Shown here: piece by piece, positions 27,753 through 35,556 of the stretch
How positions within the stretch are numbered: position 1 is the first letter of the stretch
Layout of the letters: each line of letters opens with the position of its first letter
DNA from: JAWKUK01 sp041398605
Lineage (GTDB): Bacteria > Planctomycetota > UBA1135 > GCA-002686595
Assembly: GCA_041398605.1 (NCBI GenBank)
Contig: JAWKUK010000012.1
Span: forward strand, 175,189 to 239,188
Reading direction: 5' to 3'
Length of the DNA stretch: 64,000 bases
Made by a program: the position numbers and the translations under genes
Notes under the pieces: generated by a model
What the model saw: only the letters and a program-made list of their open reading frames with translations
Database searches by the model: none
Told to the model about the DNA's origin: nothing

Positions 27753-28894
27753 CCCGCGCCCACTACGTGATGATCGGCGGCTTCCTCGGGGCCGGCAAGA
27801 CGACCGCGATGGCGCGCTTCGCGGCGCACCTCGCCGCCGCGGGCAAGCGCGTCGGCCTGATCACGAACGACCAGAGCTCCGGCCTCGTTGACACTGCGCT
27901 GCTGAAGGCCCACGGCCACGCCGTCGAGGAGATCCCGGGCGGCTGCTTTTGCTGTCGCTTCAACTCGCTGGCCGAGGCGGCCGAGCGCCTCGAGCGCGAC
28001 GCGCACCCCGACGTCTACCTCGCCGAGCCCGTCGGTAGCTGCACCGACCTCGTCGCGACGGTCAGCTATCCGTTGCGGCGCATCTACGGCGCGCGCTTCC
28101 AGATCGCGCCGCTCTCGGTGCTCGTGGACCCCGCGCGCGCCGCGCGCGTGCTCGGGCTGGCCGAAGGGCGCGCGTTCACCGAGAAGGTCCTCTACGTCTA
28201 CGAGAAGCAGCTCGAAGAGGCCGACCTGATCGTCGTCAACAAGGTCGACACACTGGATGTGAGCGAGCGGCGAGCGCTCGTCGGTGCCCTCGAGCAGCGC
28301 TTCCCGCGCGCCGAGGTCCTGTGCGTCTCTGCGCGCACGGGCGAGGGCTGCGACGCGTGGTTCGAGCGCATCCTCCGCGCCGAGTCGCTGGGGGCGCCTG
28401 ACGCCCCGACGATGCCGATCGACTACGTCACCTACGCCGAGGGCGAGGCGCTGCTCGGTTGGCACAACCTGACCGCGCGGCTCGTCGACCCGACGGGCGG
28501 GGCGCTCGCCGCGCCCTTCGACGCCAACGCGCTGCTCGTCGAGCTCGCGGGCCTCGTGCGCGCGCGCCTCCACGACGCCGGCGTCGAGATCGCGCACTTG
28601 AAGCTGACGCTGGACGCCGGCGACGCCAGCGGCCGCTTGGCGGCGCTGTCGCTGGTCTCCACGGACGGGCCCTTGGACCTGCGCGAAGCGCTCGTCGATG
28701 GCGTGACGGGCGGCCAGCTCATCGTGAACCTGCGCGCGGAGGCCGACCCCGACCTCCTCTCCGCCACCGTCGCGCAAGCGCTCGCCGAGGCCACGGCCGC
28801 GCTGCCCGGCCTCGCGCCCGTCATCGAGCACGCCGAGCACTTCCGGCCGTCGCCGCCGGTGCCGACCCACCGCGACGTCGTCGCTGCCCGCTGA
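27749..28894 (+). CDS. CobW/COG0523-type metal-chaperone GTPase
   Basis: A 381-residue P-loop GTPase whose ATG overlaps the preceding stop (ATGA). Walker A is GGFLGAGKTTA (residues 10-20), the COG0523 metal-binding CxCC motif is GGCFCCRF (C66, C68, C69), and NKVD gives base specificity. The C-terminal half is the less conserved CobW_C-type region. Proteins of this family deliver Zn, Co, Fe or other metals to client enzymes under GTP hydrolysis. Its coupling to the lipoyl carrier and Fe-S/radical SAM genes suggests it supplies metal or helps assemble a cofactor for a cluster enzyme; which metal is not predictable. Confidence 0.93.
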   Translation: MTRAHYVMIGGFLGAGKTTAMARFAAHLAAAGKRVGLITNDQSSGLVDTALLKAHGHAVEEIPGGCFCCRFNSLAEAAERLERDAHPDVYLAEPVGSCTDLVATVSYPLRRIYGARFQIAPLSVLVDPARAARVLGLAEGRAFTEKVLYVYEKQLEEADLIVVNKVDTLDVSERRALVGALEQRFPRAEVLCVSARTGEGCDAWFERILRAESLGAPDAPTMPIDYVTYAEGEALLGWHNLTARLVDPTGGALAAPFDANALLVELAGLVRARLHDAGVEIAHLKLTLDAGDASGRLAALSLVSTDGPLDLREALVDGVTGGQLIVNLRAEADPDLLSATVAQALAEATAALPGLAPVIEHAEHFRPSPPVPTHRDVVAAR

Positions 28895-28927
28895 GCGCGG
28901 GCCGCGCTCTGCACGCCGAACACCCAG

Positions 28928-29917
28928 ATGTCGAAGATCCTGCACTGCCACTGCGTCTACGCCAAGGTCGTCCCCAAGGCCACGAAGGACGCCGTGCTCG
29001 CGTCGCTCGAGGCCTCGGGCTGCGCGCGCGAGGTCGTCGCGGACCTGTGCGAGATGTCCGCGCGCAAGGACCCGGAGCTCGCGCGGCTCGCGGGGGAGGA
29101 CGGCCTCGAGGTCGTCGCGTGCTTCCCGCGCGCGGTGAAGTGGCTCTTTCACTCCGCCGGGCATGACCTGCCCGAGGACGTGCGCGTGCACAACATGCGC
29201 GAGGAGAGCGCTGAGGCGATCGTCGCGGCGCTTGACCTGCCTGCGCGCGCCGCTGCGGTCGCAGACGCCGCAGTGCACGTGAATGGCGCGGCGGACGCGC
29301 CGGCGACCGCGCACCCCGACGCGGCGCCCGCGCCGACGCCCGGCGCGTGGACGCCATGGTTCCCGGTCATCGACTACTCGCGCTGCACCAATTGCATGCA
29401 GTGCCTGTCGTTCTGCCTCTTCGACGTGTACTCCGTCGACGGCAACGGCCGCATCACGGTCCAGAACCAAGAGAAGTGCAAGACGAGCTGCCCCGCGTGC
29501 AGCCGCGTCTGCCCCGAGGTCGCGATCCTCTTCCCGAAGTACGCGAAGGGGCCGATCAATGGCGCCGAGGTCAAGGCCGAGGACATCGCCTCCGAGTCGA
29601 TGAAGGTCGACATCTCGGCGCTGCTCGGCGGAGACATCTATTCGGCGCTGAAGGGCCGCAGCCAAGCGGCGAAGCAGCGCTTCTCGACGGAGCGCGACGA
29701 GTCGAAGGCGCTCTTGGAGCGCAAGCGCTGCTTGAAGGAGCTGCGCGAGACGCTCGACATCCCGAACGAGGTCCTGATGTCGCTGCCCAGCGCCGGCGAG
29801 ATCGAGGACCGCGCGCGCCGCGCGAAGGCCAAGCAAGAGGAGCGCCTCGCGCGCTCCAAGTCGGCCCAAGACCGCGCGGACAAACCCGCGCCGTCGGACA
29901 AGGAGTGGGGGATATGA
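28928..29917 (+). CDS. Two-cluster 4Fe-4S protein with Cys-rich N-terminal domain
   Basis: A 329-residue protein. Residues 1-110 form a Rossmann-like domain with C7, C9, C32, C41 and C65, resembling the small Cys domains that hand electrons in heterodisulfide-reductase or hydrogenase-type complexes (similarity only by eye). A flexible Ala/Pro linker follows. Residues 153-195 carry two ferredoxin cluster sites, C153/156/159/163 and C184/188/191/195. The C-terminal 120 residues are Lys/Arg/Glu-rich helices (KAKQEERLARSKSAQ). It probably links redox partners of the cluster. Its stop overlaps the radical SAM start (ATGA). The electron-carrier role is inference. Confidence 0.85.
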   Translation: MSKILHCHCVYAKVVPKATKDAVLASLEASGCAREVVADLCEMSARKDPELARLAGEDGLEVVACFPRAVKWLFHSAGHDLPEDVRVHNMREESAEAIVAALDLPARAAAVADAAVHVNGAADAPATAHPDAAPAPTPGAWTPWFPVIDYSRCTNCMQCLSFCLFDVYSVDGNGRITVQNQEKCKTSCPACSRVCPEVAILFPKYAKGPINGAEVKAEDIASESMKVDISALLGGDIYSALKGRSQAAKQRFSTERDESKALLERKRCLKELRETLDIPNEVLMSLPSAGEIEDRARRAKAKQEERLARSKSAQDRADKPAPSDKEWGI

Positions 29918-31110
29918 CGCTCGGCCTCGCAGTCCGCGTGCTGCGCACGACCACGCCCAAGGTGCAGTGGAAGTTCGCCTACAACTTCGGCTGGAAGGGT
30001 ATGCGCAGCGTGCAGCGCTTCAAGGCGCGCTTGAAGCAGGGCCAGGTGTTCCCGCCCTTCCTCTACATCTCGATCATCAACTCGTGCAACCTGCGCTGCC
30101 GGGGCTGCTGGGTCGATGTCGCCGCGCCGCAGAAGAAGATCTCGTTCGAGGACTTCGACCGCATGGTCGCGAGCGCGAAGAAGCACGGGAACCGCTTCTT
30201 CGGCATCCTCGGCGGCGAGCCGTTCATGCACCCGGACCTCATGCGCATGCTCGCGGCGCACCCGGACTGCTACTTCCAGATCTTCACGAACGGCCAGCAC
30301 CTCACGGACGAGGTCGCGGCGGAGCTCGCGCGCCTCGGCAACGCGACGCCGCTGATCAGCGTCGAGGGCGACACCGTCGAGAGCGACCGCCGCCGCGGTC
30401 GCACGAACGTCCTGGACAAGACCTTGGCCGGCATCGAAGCCGCCGTGCGCCATAAGCTGCTCGTCGGCGTCGCGACGAGCGTCTGCGCGACGAACTTCGA
30501 GCAGCTCGTGCGCGAAGAGTGGGTCGACCGCCTCATCGCGCTCGGCGTGCACTACTGCTGGTTCCACACCTATCGCGCCGTCGGCCCGGACGCGGCGCCG
30601 GAGCTCGCGCTGACGCCCGCGCAGATCCTCGCGGTGCGCCGCTTCGCCGTCGAGATGCGCAATGAGAAGGCGATCGGCTTCGTCGACGCGTACTGGGACG
30701 ACAAGGGCCAAGCGCTGTGCCCCGCCGCGACGGGGATTAGCCACCACATCTCGCCGTACGGCGACGTCGAGCCGTGCCCGATCGTGCAGTTCGCGAACGA
30801 GCGCATCCAGGACAACGACGGCGACATCTTCAAGACGCTGACGGAGTCGAAGATGCTCGCGGACTTCCGCAAGACGGCGGCGCAAGCGACGCGCGGCTGC
30901 GTCGTGCTCGAGCGGCCGGACCTCCTCGTCGACCTGGCCGCGCGGCACGGCTCGCGCGACACGACGGCCCGGGGCGCCGCGATGGAAGAGCTCGCGGCGA
31001 TGACCTCGCGGCCGAGCCAGCACGACCCGGGCAACGAAGTGCCCGAGAAGCACTGGATGTACCGGTTCGCGAAGAAGCACTGGTTCTTCGGCTTCGGCGC
31101 CTACACGTGA
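29914..31110 (+). CDS. Radical SAM enzyme
   Basis: A 398-residue protein. NSCNLRCRGCW holds the CX3CX2C cluster ligands C58, C62 and C65 that bind the SAM-coordinating 4Fe-4S cluster. GILGGEPFMHP, a GGE motif near residue 95, contacts SAM. The downstream part has Cys-containing segments (ALCPAATGISHH, VEPCPIVQF, RGCVVLERP) that could bind an auxiliary SPASM-like cluster. It is not LipA- or LipS-like, so lipoyl synthesis for the adjacent carrier is not indicated. The start ATG 29914 overlaps the preceding stop. It is the last gene of the cluster; a weak hairpin (31150-31174) follows. Substrate unknown. Confidence 0.92.
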   Translation: MTLGLAVRVLRTTTPKVQWKFAYNFGWKGMRSVQRFKARLKQGQVFPPFLYISIINSCNLRCRGCWVDVAAPQKKISFEDFDRMVASAKKHGNRFFGILGGEPFMHPDLMRMLAAHPDCYFQIFTNGQHLTDEVAAELARLGNATPLISVEGDTVESDRRRGRTNVLDKTLAGIEAAVRHKLLVGVATSVCATNFEQLVREEWVDRLIALGVHYCWFHTYRAVGPDAAPELALTPAQILAVRRFAVEMRNEKAIGFVDAYWDDKGQALCPAATGISHHISPYGDVEPCPIVQFANERIQDNDGDIFKTLTESKMLADFRKTAAQATRGCVVLERPDLLVDLAARHGSRDTTARGAAMEELAAMTSRPSQHDPGNEVPEKHWMYRFAKKHWFFGFGAYT

Positions 31111-31347
31111 GGTCGACGCCGATGCAGCGCCCGCGCTCGGTCCTTGGGCAGGGCGACCGTGGGGGGGCCGCCCTCCCGAATTCGATGGACACCCGGCCAA
31201 TTCTGGGATAGTTTCCCGGAAACGCCTTGGCCGCGCCCCTGCGCCACTGCGGGCGTTCGCCAAGCCTCGCGGCCCTGCCCGGGACCAATCGGCTCCTCGC
31301 CCGAGGCGCTCTGCATCCTCCTCAACCGATCGCGTCCAGGGACTCCG

Positions 31348-32514
31348 ATGAACAAGCAGCTCCTTTCATTCGCCGCGACGACGCTCGCGGTCGCCTTCGC
31401 GCCGCTCGCGGGCGCCGACCTCATCACTTGGGGTCCCGTGCAGAACGTCACGGGGCCGAACGACGTCAGCACCAACGGCGTCTCCGTCGTGGCCTTCAAC
31501 TGCTGGGCGTCGACCTTCGCCGCGCCGACGGTGAACGGCGTCTCGTTCGACGCGTTCGCGCCGAATGGTTGGACCAACGGCGGCTGGTCCCTGAACGCTG
31601 GCTCCTCGACGGGCGACGTCGAGTACGACTCCCTCCTCGACTCCGCCCGCGCGACCAGCGGGGGCTCGGCGTCGAACCCCACCGGCTACGGCGCCATCCA
31701 GCTCGACTCGAACGCGCTGCTCACCGTCGGCGGCAACTACGAGATCCAGGTCTGGTACTCGGACCAGCGCCCTGGCACCTCGACCAACGTGCTCTACGAC
31801 CGCGTCATGAACCTGAGCTCCGCCACGGGCCCGGCCATCACGAACGGCGGTATCGTGACGAACCTCGCGTCGCTGACGCAGGGCCCGGTCTCGGCCGGCC
31901 TCGACGCGGACCCGAACAACCTCGCGGGCGCTGGTGACACGATCGTCGGCTCGTACTGCATCGGGACGTTCACGCGCACGTCGATGGACGAGCTGTGGCT
32001 GCTGATCGAGGGCACCCACCCGATCGCGACGAACGTCCTGCGCCCGCACATCAACGCGTTCCAGATCCGCGAGATCCAGAACGTCGGGCCGGGCACGCGC
32101 TACTGCACGGCGGTCGCGAACTCGACCGGGATCACCGCGCAGATGGCCGCCAGCGGCAGCGCCTCCGTCGCGCAGAACAACCTCGTGATCGAGGCGAGCC
32201 GCATGCCCCTGAACTCGTTCGGGTTCTTCCTGACGAGCGCGACCCAGGGCCTCATCGCGAACCCGGGCGGCAGCCAGGGCAACCTGTGCCTCGGCGGCTC
32301 GATCGGGCGCTACGTGGGCCCGGGGCAGATCCAGAACTCAGGCGCGACGGGCGCGATCTCGCTCGCGGTGGACCTGACCCAGCACCCGACCCCGACCGGC
32401 CTCGTGTCGGTCCAGGTCGGCCAGACTTGGAACTTCACCGCCTGGTACCGCGATGTCGTCGGCGGCAGCGCGACCTCGAACTTCACGGACGGCTACCAGA
32501 TCCTGTTCCAATGA
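31348..32514 (+). CDS. Secreted protein with shared 137-residue C-terminal domain
   Basis: A 388-residue protein from ATG 31348, with signal peptide MNKQLLSFAATTLAVAFAPL. Residues about 25-250 are a Ser/Thr/Gly/Asn-rich beta fold of the kind seen in secreted carbohydrate-binding or PEP-CTERM-type proteins, with no catalytic motif. Residues 252-388 (32101-32511) match the tails of the proteins at 10359 and 34107: YCTAVANSTG, MPLNSFGFFL, NPGGSQGNLCL, GRYVGPGQIQNSGA, HPTPTG, TWNFTAWYRDVVGG, ending ILFQ. The N-terminal part differs among the three, so the tail is a portable module. A possible promoter (TGGACA, 17 bases, TAGTTT) lies near 31187 but is weak. Confidence 0.85.
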   Translation: MNKQLLSFAATTLAVAFAPLAGADLITWGPVQNVTGPNDVSTNGVSVVAFNCWASTFAAPTVNGVSFDAFAPNGWTNGGWSLNAGSSTGDVEYDSLLDSARATSGGSASNPTGYGAIQLDSNALLTVGGNYEIQVWYSDQRPGTSTNVLYDRVMNLSSATGPAITNGGIVTNLASLTQGPVSAGLDADPNNLAGAGDTIVGSYCIGTFTRTSMDELWLLIEGTHPIATNVLRPHINAFQIREIQNVGPGTRYCTAVANSTGITAQMAASGSASVAQNNLVIEASRMPLNSFGFFLTSATQGLIANPGGSQGNLCLGGSIGRYVGPGQIQNSGATGAISLAVDLTQHPTPTGLVSVQVGQTWNFTAWYRDVVGGSATSNFTDGYQILFQ

Positions 32515-32530
32515 CAGGCGGCTGACTGGG

Positions 32531-32575
32531 ACGCGGCCTGTCTCCGGACCGTCAGGGTTCGGCGCCAGGCCGCGT
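32531..32575. terminator. Hairpin between convergent genes
   Basis: ACGCGGCCTG (32531-32540) is perfectly complementary to CAGGCCGCGT (32566-32575), loop of 25 bases. An overlapping alternative stem GACAGGC/GCCTGTC starts at the stop codon (32513). It separates the secreted protein from the convergent gene at 32622. Confidence 0.65.
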
Positions 32576-32621
32576 CGCTGTGGTCGTGCTGTGCTGGTGC
32601 TGGTCCCGCCGGGCCGCCGGC

Positions 32622-33908
32622 TCAGTACCAGGTCGCGCCGACAGGCAGCGGCGCCCGCGGCAATTGGACGGGCGTGATGGTCGCGTGCACGACCGGCGGC
32701 GGCCCAGCGGGCGGCGCCGCGCCAGAGGCGTTCGCCGCCGGCAGGTCGATGCGGACGCGGACCGGCGGCGAGGCCGAGAGCCACGCGCTCCCGTCGACGC
32801 GGAAGACCTCAGCGCCGCGGGAGACCGCGAAGCGCAGCTCTTCATCGACCGGCAGGAACTCGAGCAACAAGCGGCGCTGGGCGTCGAGGATGCTGCTGCG
32901 GTCCATGCGCCAGCCGTCGGGGACGACGAGCGCGCGATAGGCGAGCGCCGCGCGGTCTGAGTCCGACATCGGCGCGCGCTCGTGCTCCCACGCCGCGCGC
33001 ATCTCCTCGCGCATCTCTTCGTCCAGCGTCGGGTCGTCCAAATCAGGCGCCGCGTCCGAGCGTAGCTGCGGCGGGAGCGGGCGCTCGAGGTCGAGGATCG
33101 CGGCGCTGCGATACACGCTGACGCCGATCGGGAGCTCCGTCGTTGCGCCAGGCGGCTCGTGCGCCTCGATCAAGAGGCGCGTCGGCGCCTGGACGACGAA
33201 CTCCACTTGGAAGGGGCCGGCGTCGGTGAACTCGACCGGCTGTGGGTCCTCGTACATGACCTTGCCCGAGAAGCCGACAAACGCGCGCCATCGGCCTCGG
33301 TGCGGGAGCTGCGCCATGAAGTGGCCCGACGCGTCCGTTCGCCCGTTCGGGAGCTTCATCCACTCGGTGGGCGATGTCGGGACGGGGCCGTTGTCCGGCA
33401 CGAAGCCGATGATGTGGTAGCGCCGCGGGTCGCCATAGGAGTCACGCACTCGGCCCTCGAGCGTGTGCGGCTCGCCGAGGACGATGCGCGTGACCGTCGG
33501 GCGCTCGGCGAGCACGATGACCGCGCGCTGCCAGGTCGGGAACGGCGCCGCCTCCACGGTGAGGGTCCAGGTCCCAGCTGCGGGCTCGGGCCAGGTCGCG
33601 CCGCCGGTTCCGGCGAGCACGGCCTCGCCCATCTGAGCGCGGACCGACGCCTCTGGCACGGCCTGCCCCTTGTTGTCGACGACTTCGACCGTCCACAGGC
33701 TCGCGTGGGCAGTGAGCGCATGGCGTGGGTCGGCGCTCGATCCGGAGACCTCCATGAGGGCGGCGTTGCCTCCGACGTCAGCGCGGGTCGCGGCGACGTT
33801 CGCGCCCTGCAAGGGGTCGTCGCCTGGCGCCTCGCGATGCAGCGTCCACCAGAGGCCAAGCGCAGCGAGCAGCGCGAGGACAGAGGCCGTGAGCGTGGAG
33901 CGGGTCAT
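32622..33908 (-). CDS. Membrane-anchored protein with carboxypeptidase-regulatory-like domain
   Basis: A 428-residue protein with an N-terminal membrane segment (TASVLALLAALGLWWTL) and an extracytoplasmic remainder. Residues about 70-125 (WTVEVVDNKGQAVPEASVRA, TWTLTVEA) and about 150-200 (TLEGRVRDSYGDPRRYHIIG, TDASGHFMAQLPHRGRWRAF) look like CarboxypepD_reg / Ig-like beta-sandwich repeats. No catalytic motif was found. ATG 33908 is used; TTG at 33914 is an alternative. It is convergent with the 31348 gene and divergent from the 34107 gene, both of which encode domain-sharing secreted proteins. Probable envelope structural role. Confidence 0.75.
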   Translation of the reverse strand: MTRSTLTASVLALLAALGLWWTLHREAPGDDPLQGANVAATRADVGGNAALMEVSGSSADPRHALTAHASLWTVEVVDNKGQAVPEASVRAQMGEAVLAGTGGATWPEPAAGTWTLTVEAAPFPTWQRAVIVLAERPTVTRIVLGEPHTLEGRVRDSYGDPRRYHIIGFVPDNGPVPTSPTEWMKLPNGRTDASGHFMAQLPHRGRWRAFVGFSGKVMYEDPQPVEFTDAGPFQVEFVVQAPTRLLIEAHEPPGATTELPIGVSVYRSAAILDLERPLPPQLRSDAAPDLDDPTLDEEMREEMRAAWEHERAPMSDSDRAALAYRALVVPDGWRMDRSSILDAQRRLLLEFLPVDEELRFAVSRGAEVFRVDGSAWLSASPPVRVRIDLPAANASGAAPPAGPPPVVHATITPVQLPRAPLPVGATWY

Positions 33909-34106
33909 GTTCAATTCAGAGATTCCGGAGAGCGCTTGGTTGGCAAATGACGTCGCGCGAAGGCCGGTGATGAGTGTGCGCTGCGAGGGTTAGGTTGGCG
34001 TGGCAAGGCTCGCGGAGATCGACTGCCCCAGTGTAGGTTGCTGGCCGACGCTTGCTCGCCGCCCCTGCCTCGTTGGGGCGGCCTGACTCCTTCGATCTTG
34101 CCCAAC

Positions 34107-35324
34107 TTGAAGCGACTCTTTCTCTACCCCCTCGCGAGCCTCGCGGCGACCACGCTCGCGACGGCGCAGGTCTATTACGGTACCGACGACGCGGCCGCCA
34201 CGGACAACTTCGTCCTCGACGTTGCCTCCGGCGTCAGCACTGGCCCCGTGTTCACTGGCGCTGAGTGCTGGGGCCTCGCTGACGACGACGTCAACCAGGT
34301 CATGTACATCATCGACGGCTCGCTGCTGAAGGCGTGGCCCTATGGCAGCGCGGCGCCGGCGGTGACCGTCGCAACGACCACTTACCTCGGCGCGACGAAG
34401 GCGATGGTCTCGGCGGCGCACCACAACGGCGTCCTCTACGTCAACCCGAACCTCGCGATCGAGGGCTTCTACACCGTCGACGTCGTCACGGGCGACCTGA
34501 CGCTGATCTACACGTTCTCGGCGACGACGATCGACCTGGGCGGCCTCGACTTCGACCCGGCCACGGGCCTCTTGTACGGCTCGAACGACGCCACCGCCTA
34601 CGTGGACCCGCAAGGCACCGCAGGCCGCGGCATCATCGTCTTCGACCTCTTCGCCCCTACGATCACGGAGACGACGACGTATCCGTATCCGGTCAACGCC
34701 GCCGGCGCTGAGCGCACCGACGTCGACGGCCTCGCCTTCGATCCGAGCGGCGTGGTCTACATGCTCGAGGACGAGCCCGCGCCTTTGCACCGCTTCGTCA
34801 TCGCGAACAACGCGTACGACCCGAACCCGCCGATGAACTCGATCCTCGGCTCCGAGGTGTTCTCCGCTGGCACGTACACGACCCAGTCCGGCGGCGGCAT
34901 TAGCATCAACTATTGCACGGCGGTCGCCAACTCCACTGGCAGCGCCGCCTCGATGTCTGCCACGGGGAGCGCCTCGGTGGCGCTGAACAACCTGACCCTC
35001 CAGGCCAGCGACTTGCCGCTCAACTCGTTCGGCTTCTTCCTGACGGGCACGACCCAGGGCTTCATCACGAACCCGGGCGGCAGCCAAGGCAACCTGTGCC
35101 TCATCGGCAACATCGGCCGCTACGTTGGGCCGGGTCAGATCCAGAACTCCGGCGCCTCGGGTAGCATCTCGCTCGCGGTGAATCTCACGCAGCACCCCAC
35201 CCCGAACGGCTTCGTCTCGGTCCAGGTCGGCGAGACTTGGAACTTCACCGCGTGGTTCCGTGATGTCGTCGGGGGCAGCGCAACGTCGAACTTCGCCGAC
35301 GGGATCTCGATCGTCTTCCAGTAG
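34107..35324 (+). CDS. Secreted protein with shared 137-residue C-terminal domain
   Basis: A 405-residue protein. The start is placed at TTG 34107 because it yields a normal signal peptide (KRLFLYPLASLAATTLATAQ); no ATG is near. Residues about 25-265 contain strand-loop repeats (GLDFDPATGLLYGSNDA, GLAFDPSGVVYMLED) consistent with a beta-propeller of NHL type. Residues 269-405 (34911-35321) are the domain shared with the proteins at 10359 and 31348, ending ISIVFQ. The two neighbouring copies are more similar to each other than to the one at 10359, including several identical runs, which suggests local duplication of the tail module. Confidence 0.82.
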   Translation: MKRLFLYPLASLAATTLATAQVYYGTDDAAATDNFVLDVASGVSTGPVFTGAECWGLADDDVNQVMYIIDGSLLKAWPYGSAAPAVTVATTTYLGATKAMVSAAHHNGVLYVNPNLAIEGFYTVDVVTGDLTLIYTFSATTIDLGGLDFDPATGLLYGSNDATAYVDPQGTAGRGIIVFDLFAPTITETTTYPYPVNAAGAERTDVDGLAFDPSGVVYMLEDEPAPLHRFVIANNAYDPNPPMNSILGSEVFSAGTYTTQSGGGISINYCTAVANSTGSAASMSATGSASVALNNLTLQASDLPLNSFGFFLTGTTQGFITNPGGSQGNLCLIGNIGRYVGPGQIQNSGASGSISLAVNLTQHPTPNGFVSVQVGETWNFTAWFRDVVGGSATSNFADGISIVFQ

Positions 35325-35383
35325 GCCCGACGCACCCTCAAGCACGGGACCTCTGGGTCCAGTGGTCGTACACGCCACCTGTC

Positions 35384-35417
35384 GCTCCGCGGCGGGTGGC
35401 GCTCCGCGGCGGGTGGC
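35384..35417. repeat. 17-bp tandem duplication
   Basis: GCTCCGCGGCGGGTGGC occurs twice head to tail (35384-35400 and 35401-35417) in the gap between the secreted protein and the prenyl synthase fusion. Confidence 0.9.
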
Positions 35418-35556
35418 GCTCGGCGTGTTGGCGGTCGATCGCGCGCCGCTGCGTCAAGGATGCGTCGGAACGTGGCCGGAGACATGGGGCGGGCAGGCCT
35501 TGTGCGCGCTCCCTCCATTAGACTGATCGGTCGAGCGCGAGCTCGCGCCACCACCG

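Noticed and set aside
25853..31110. sHdr-LbpA sulfur oxidation operon
   Set aside because: The GcvH-like protein invited this, but no HdrA, HdrB or HdrC homologues and no LipS pair are present.
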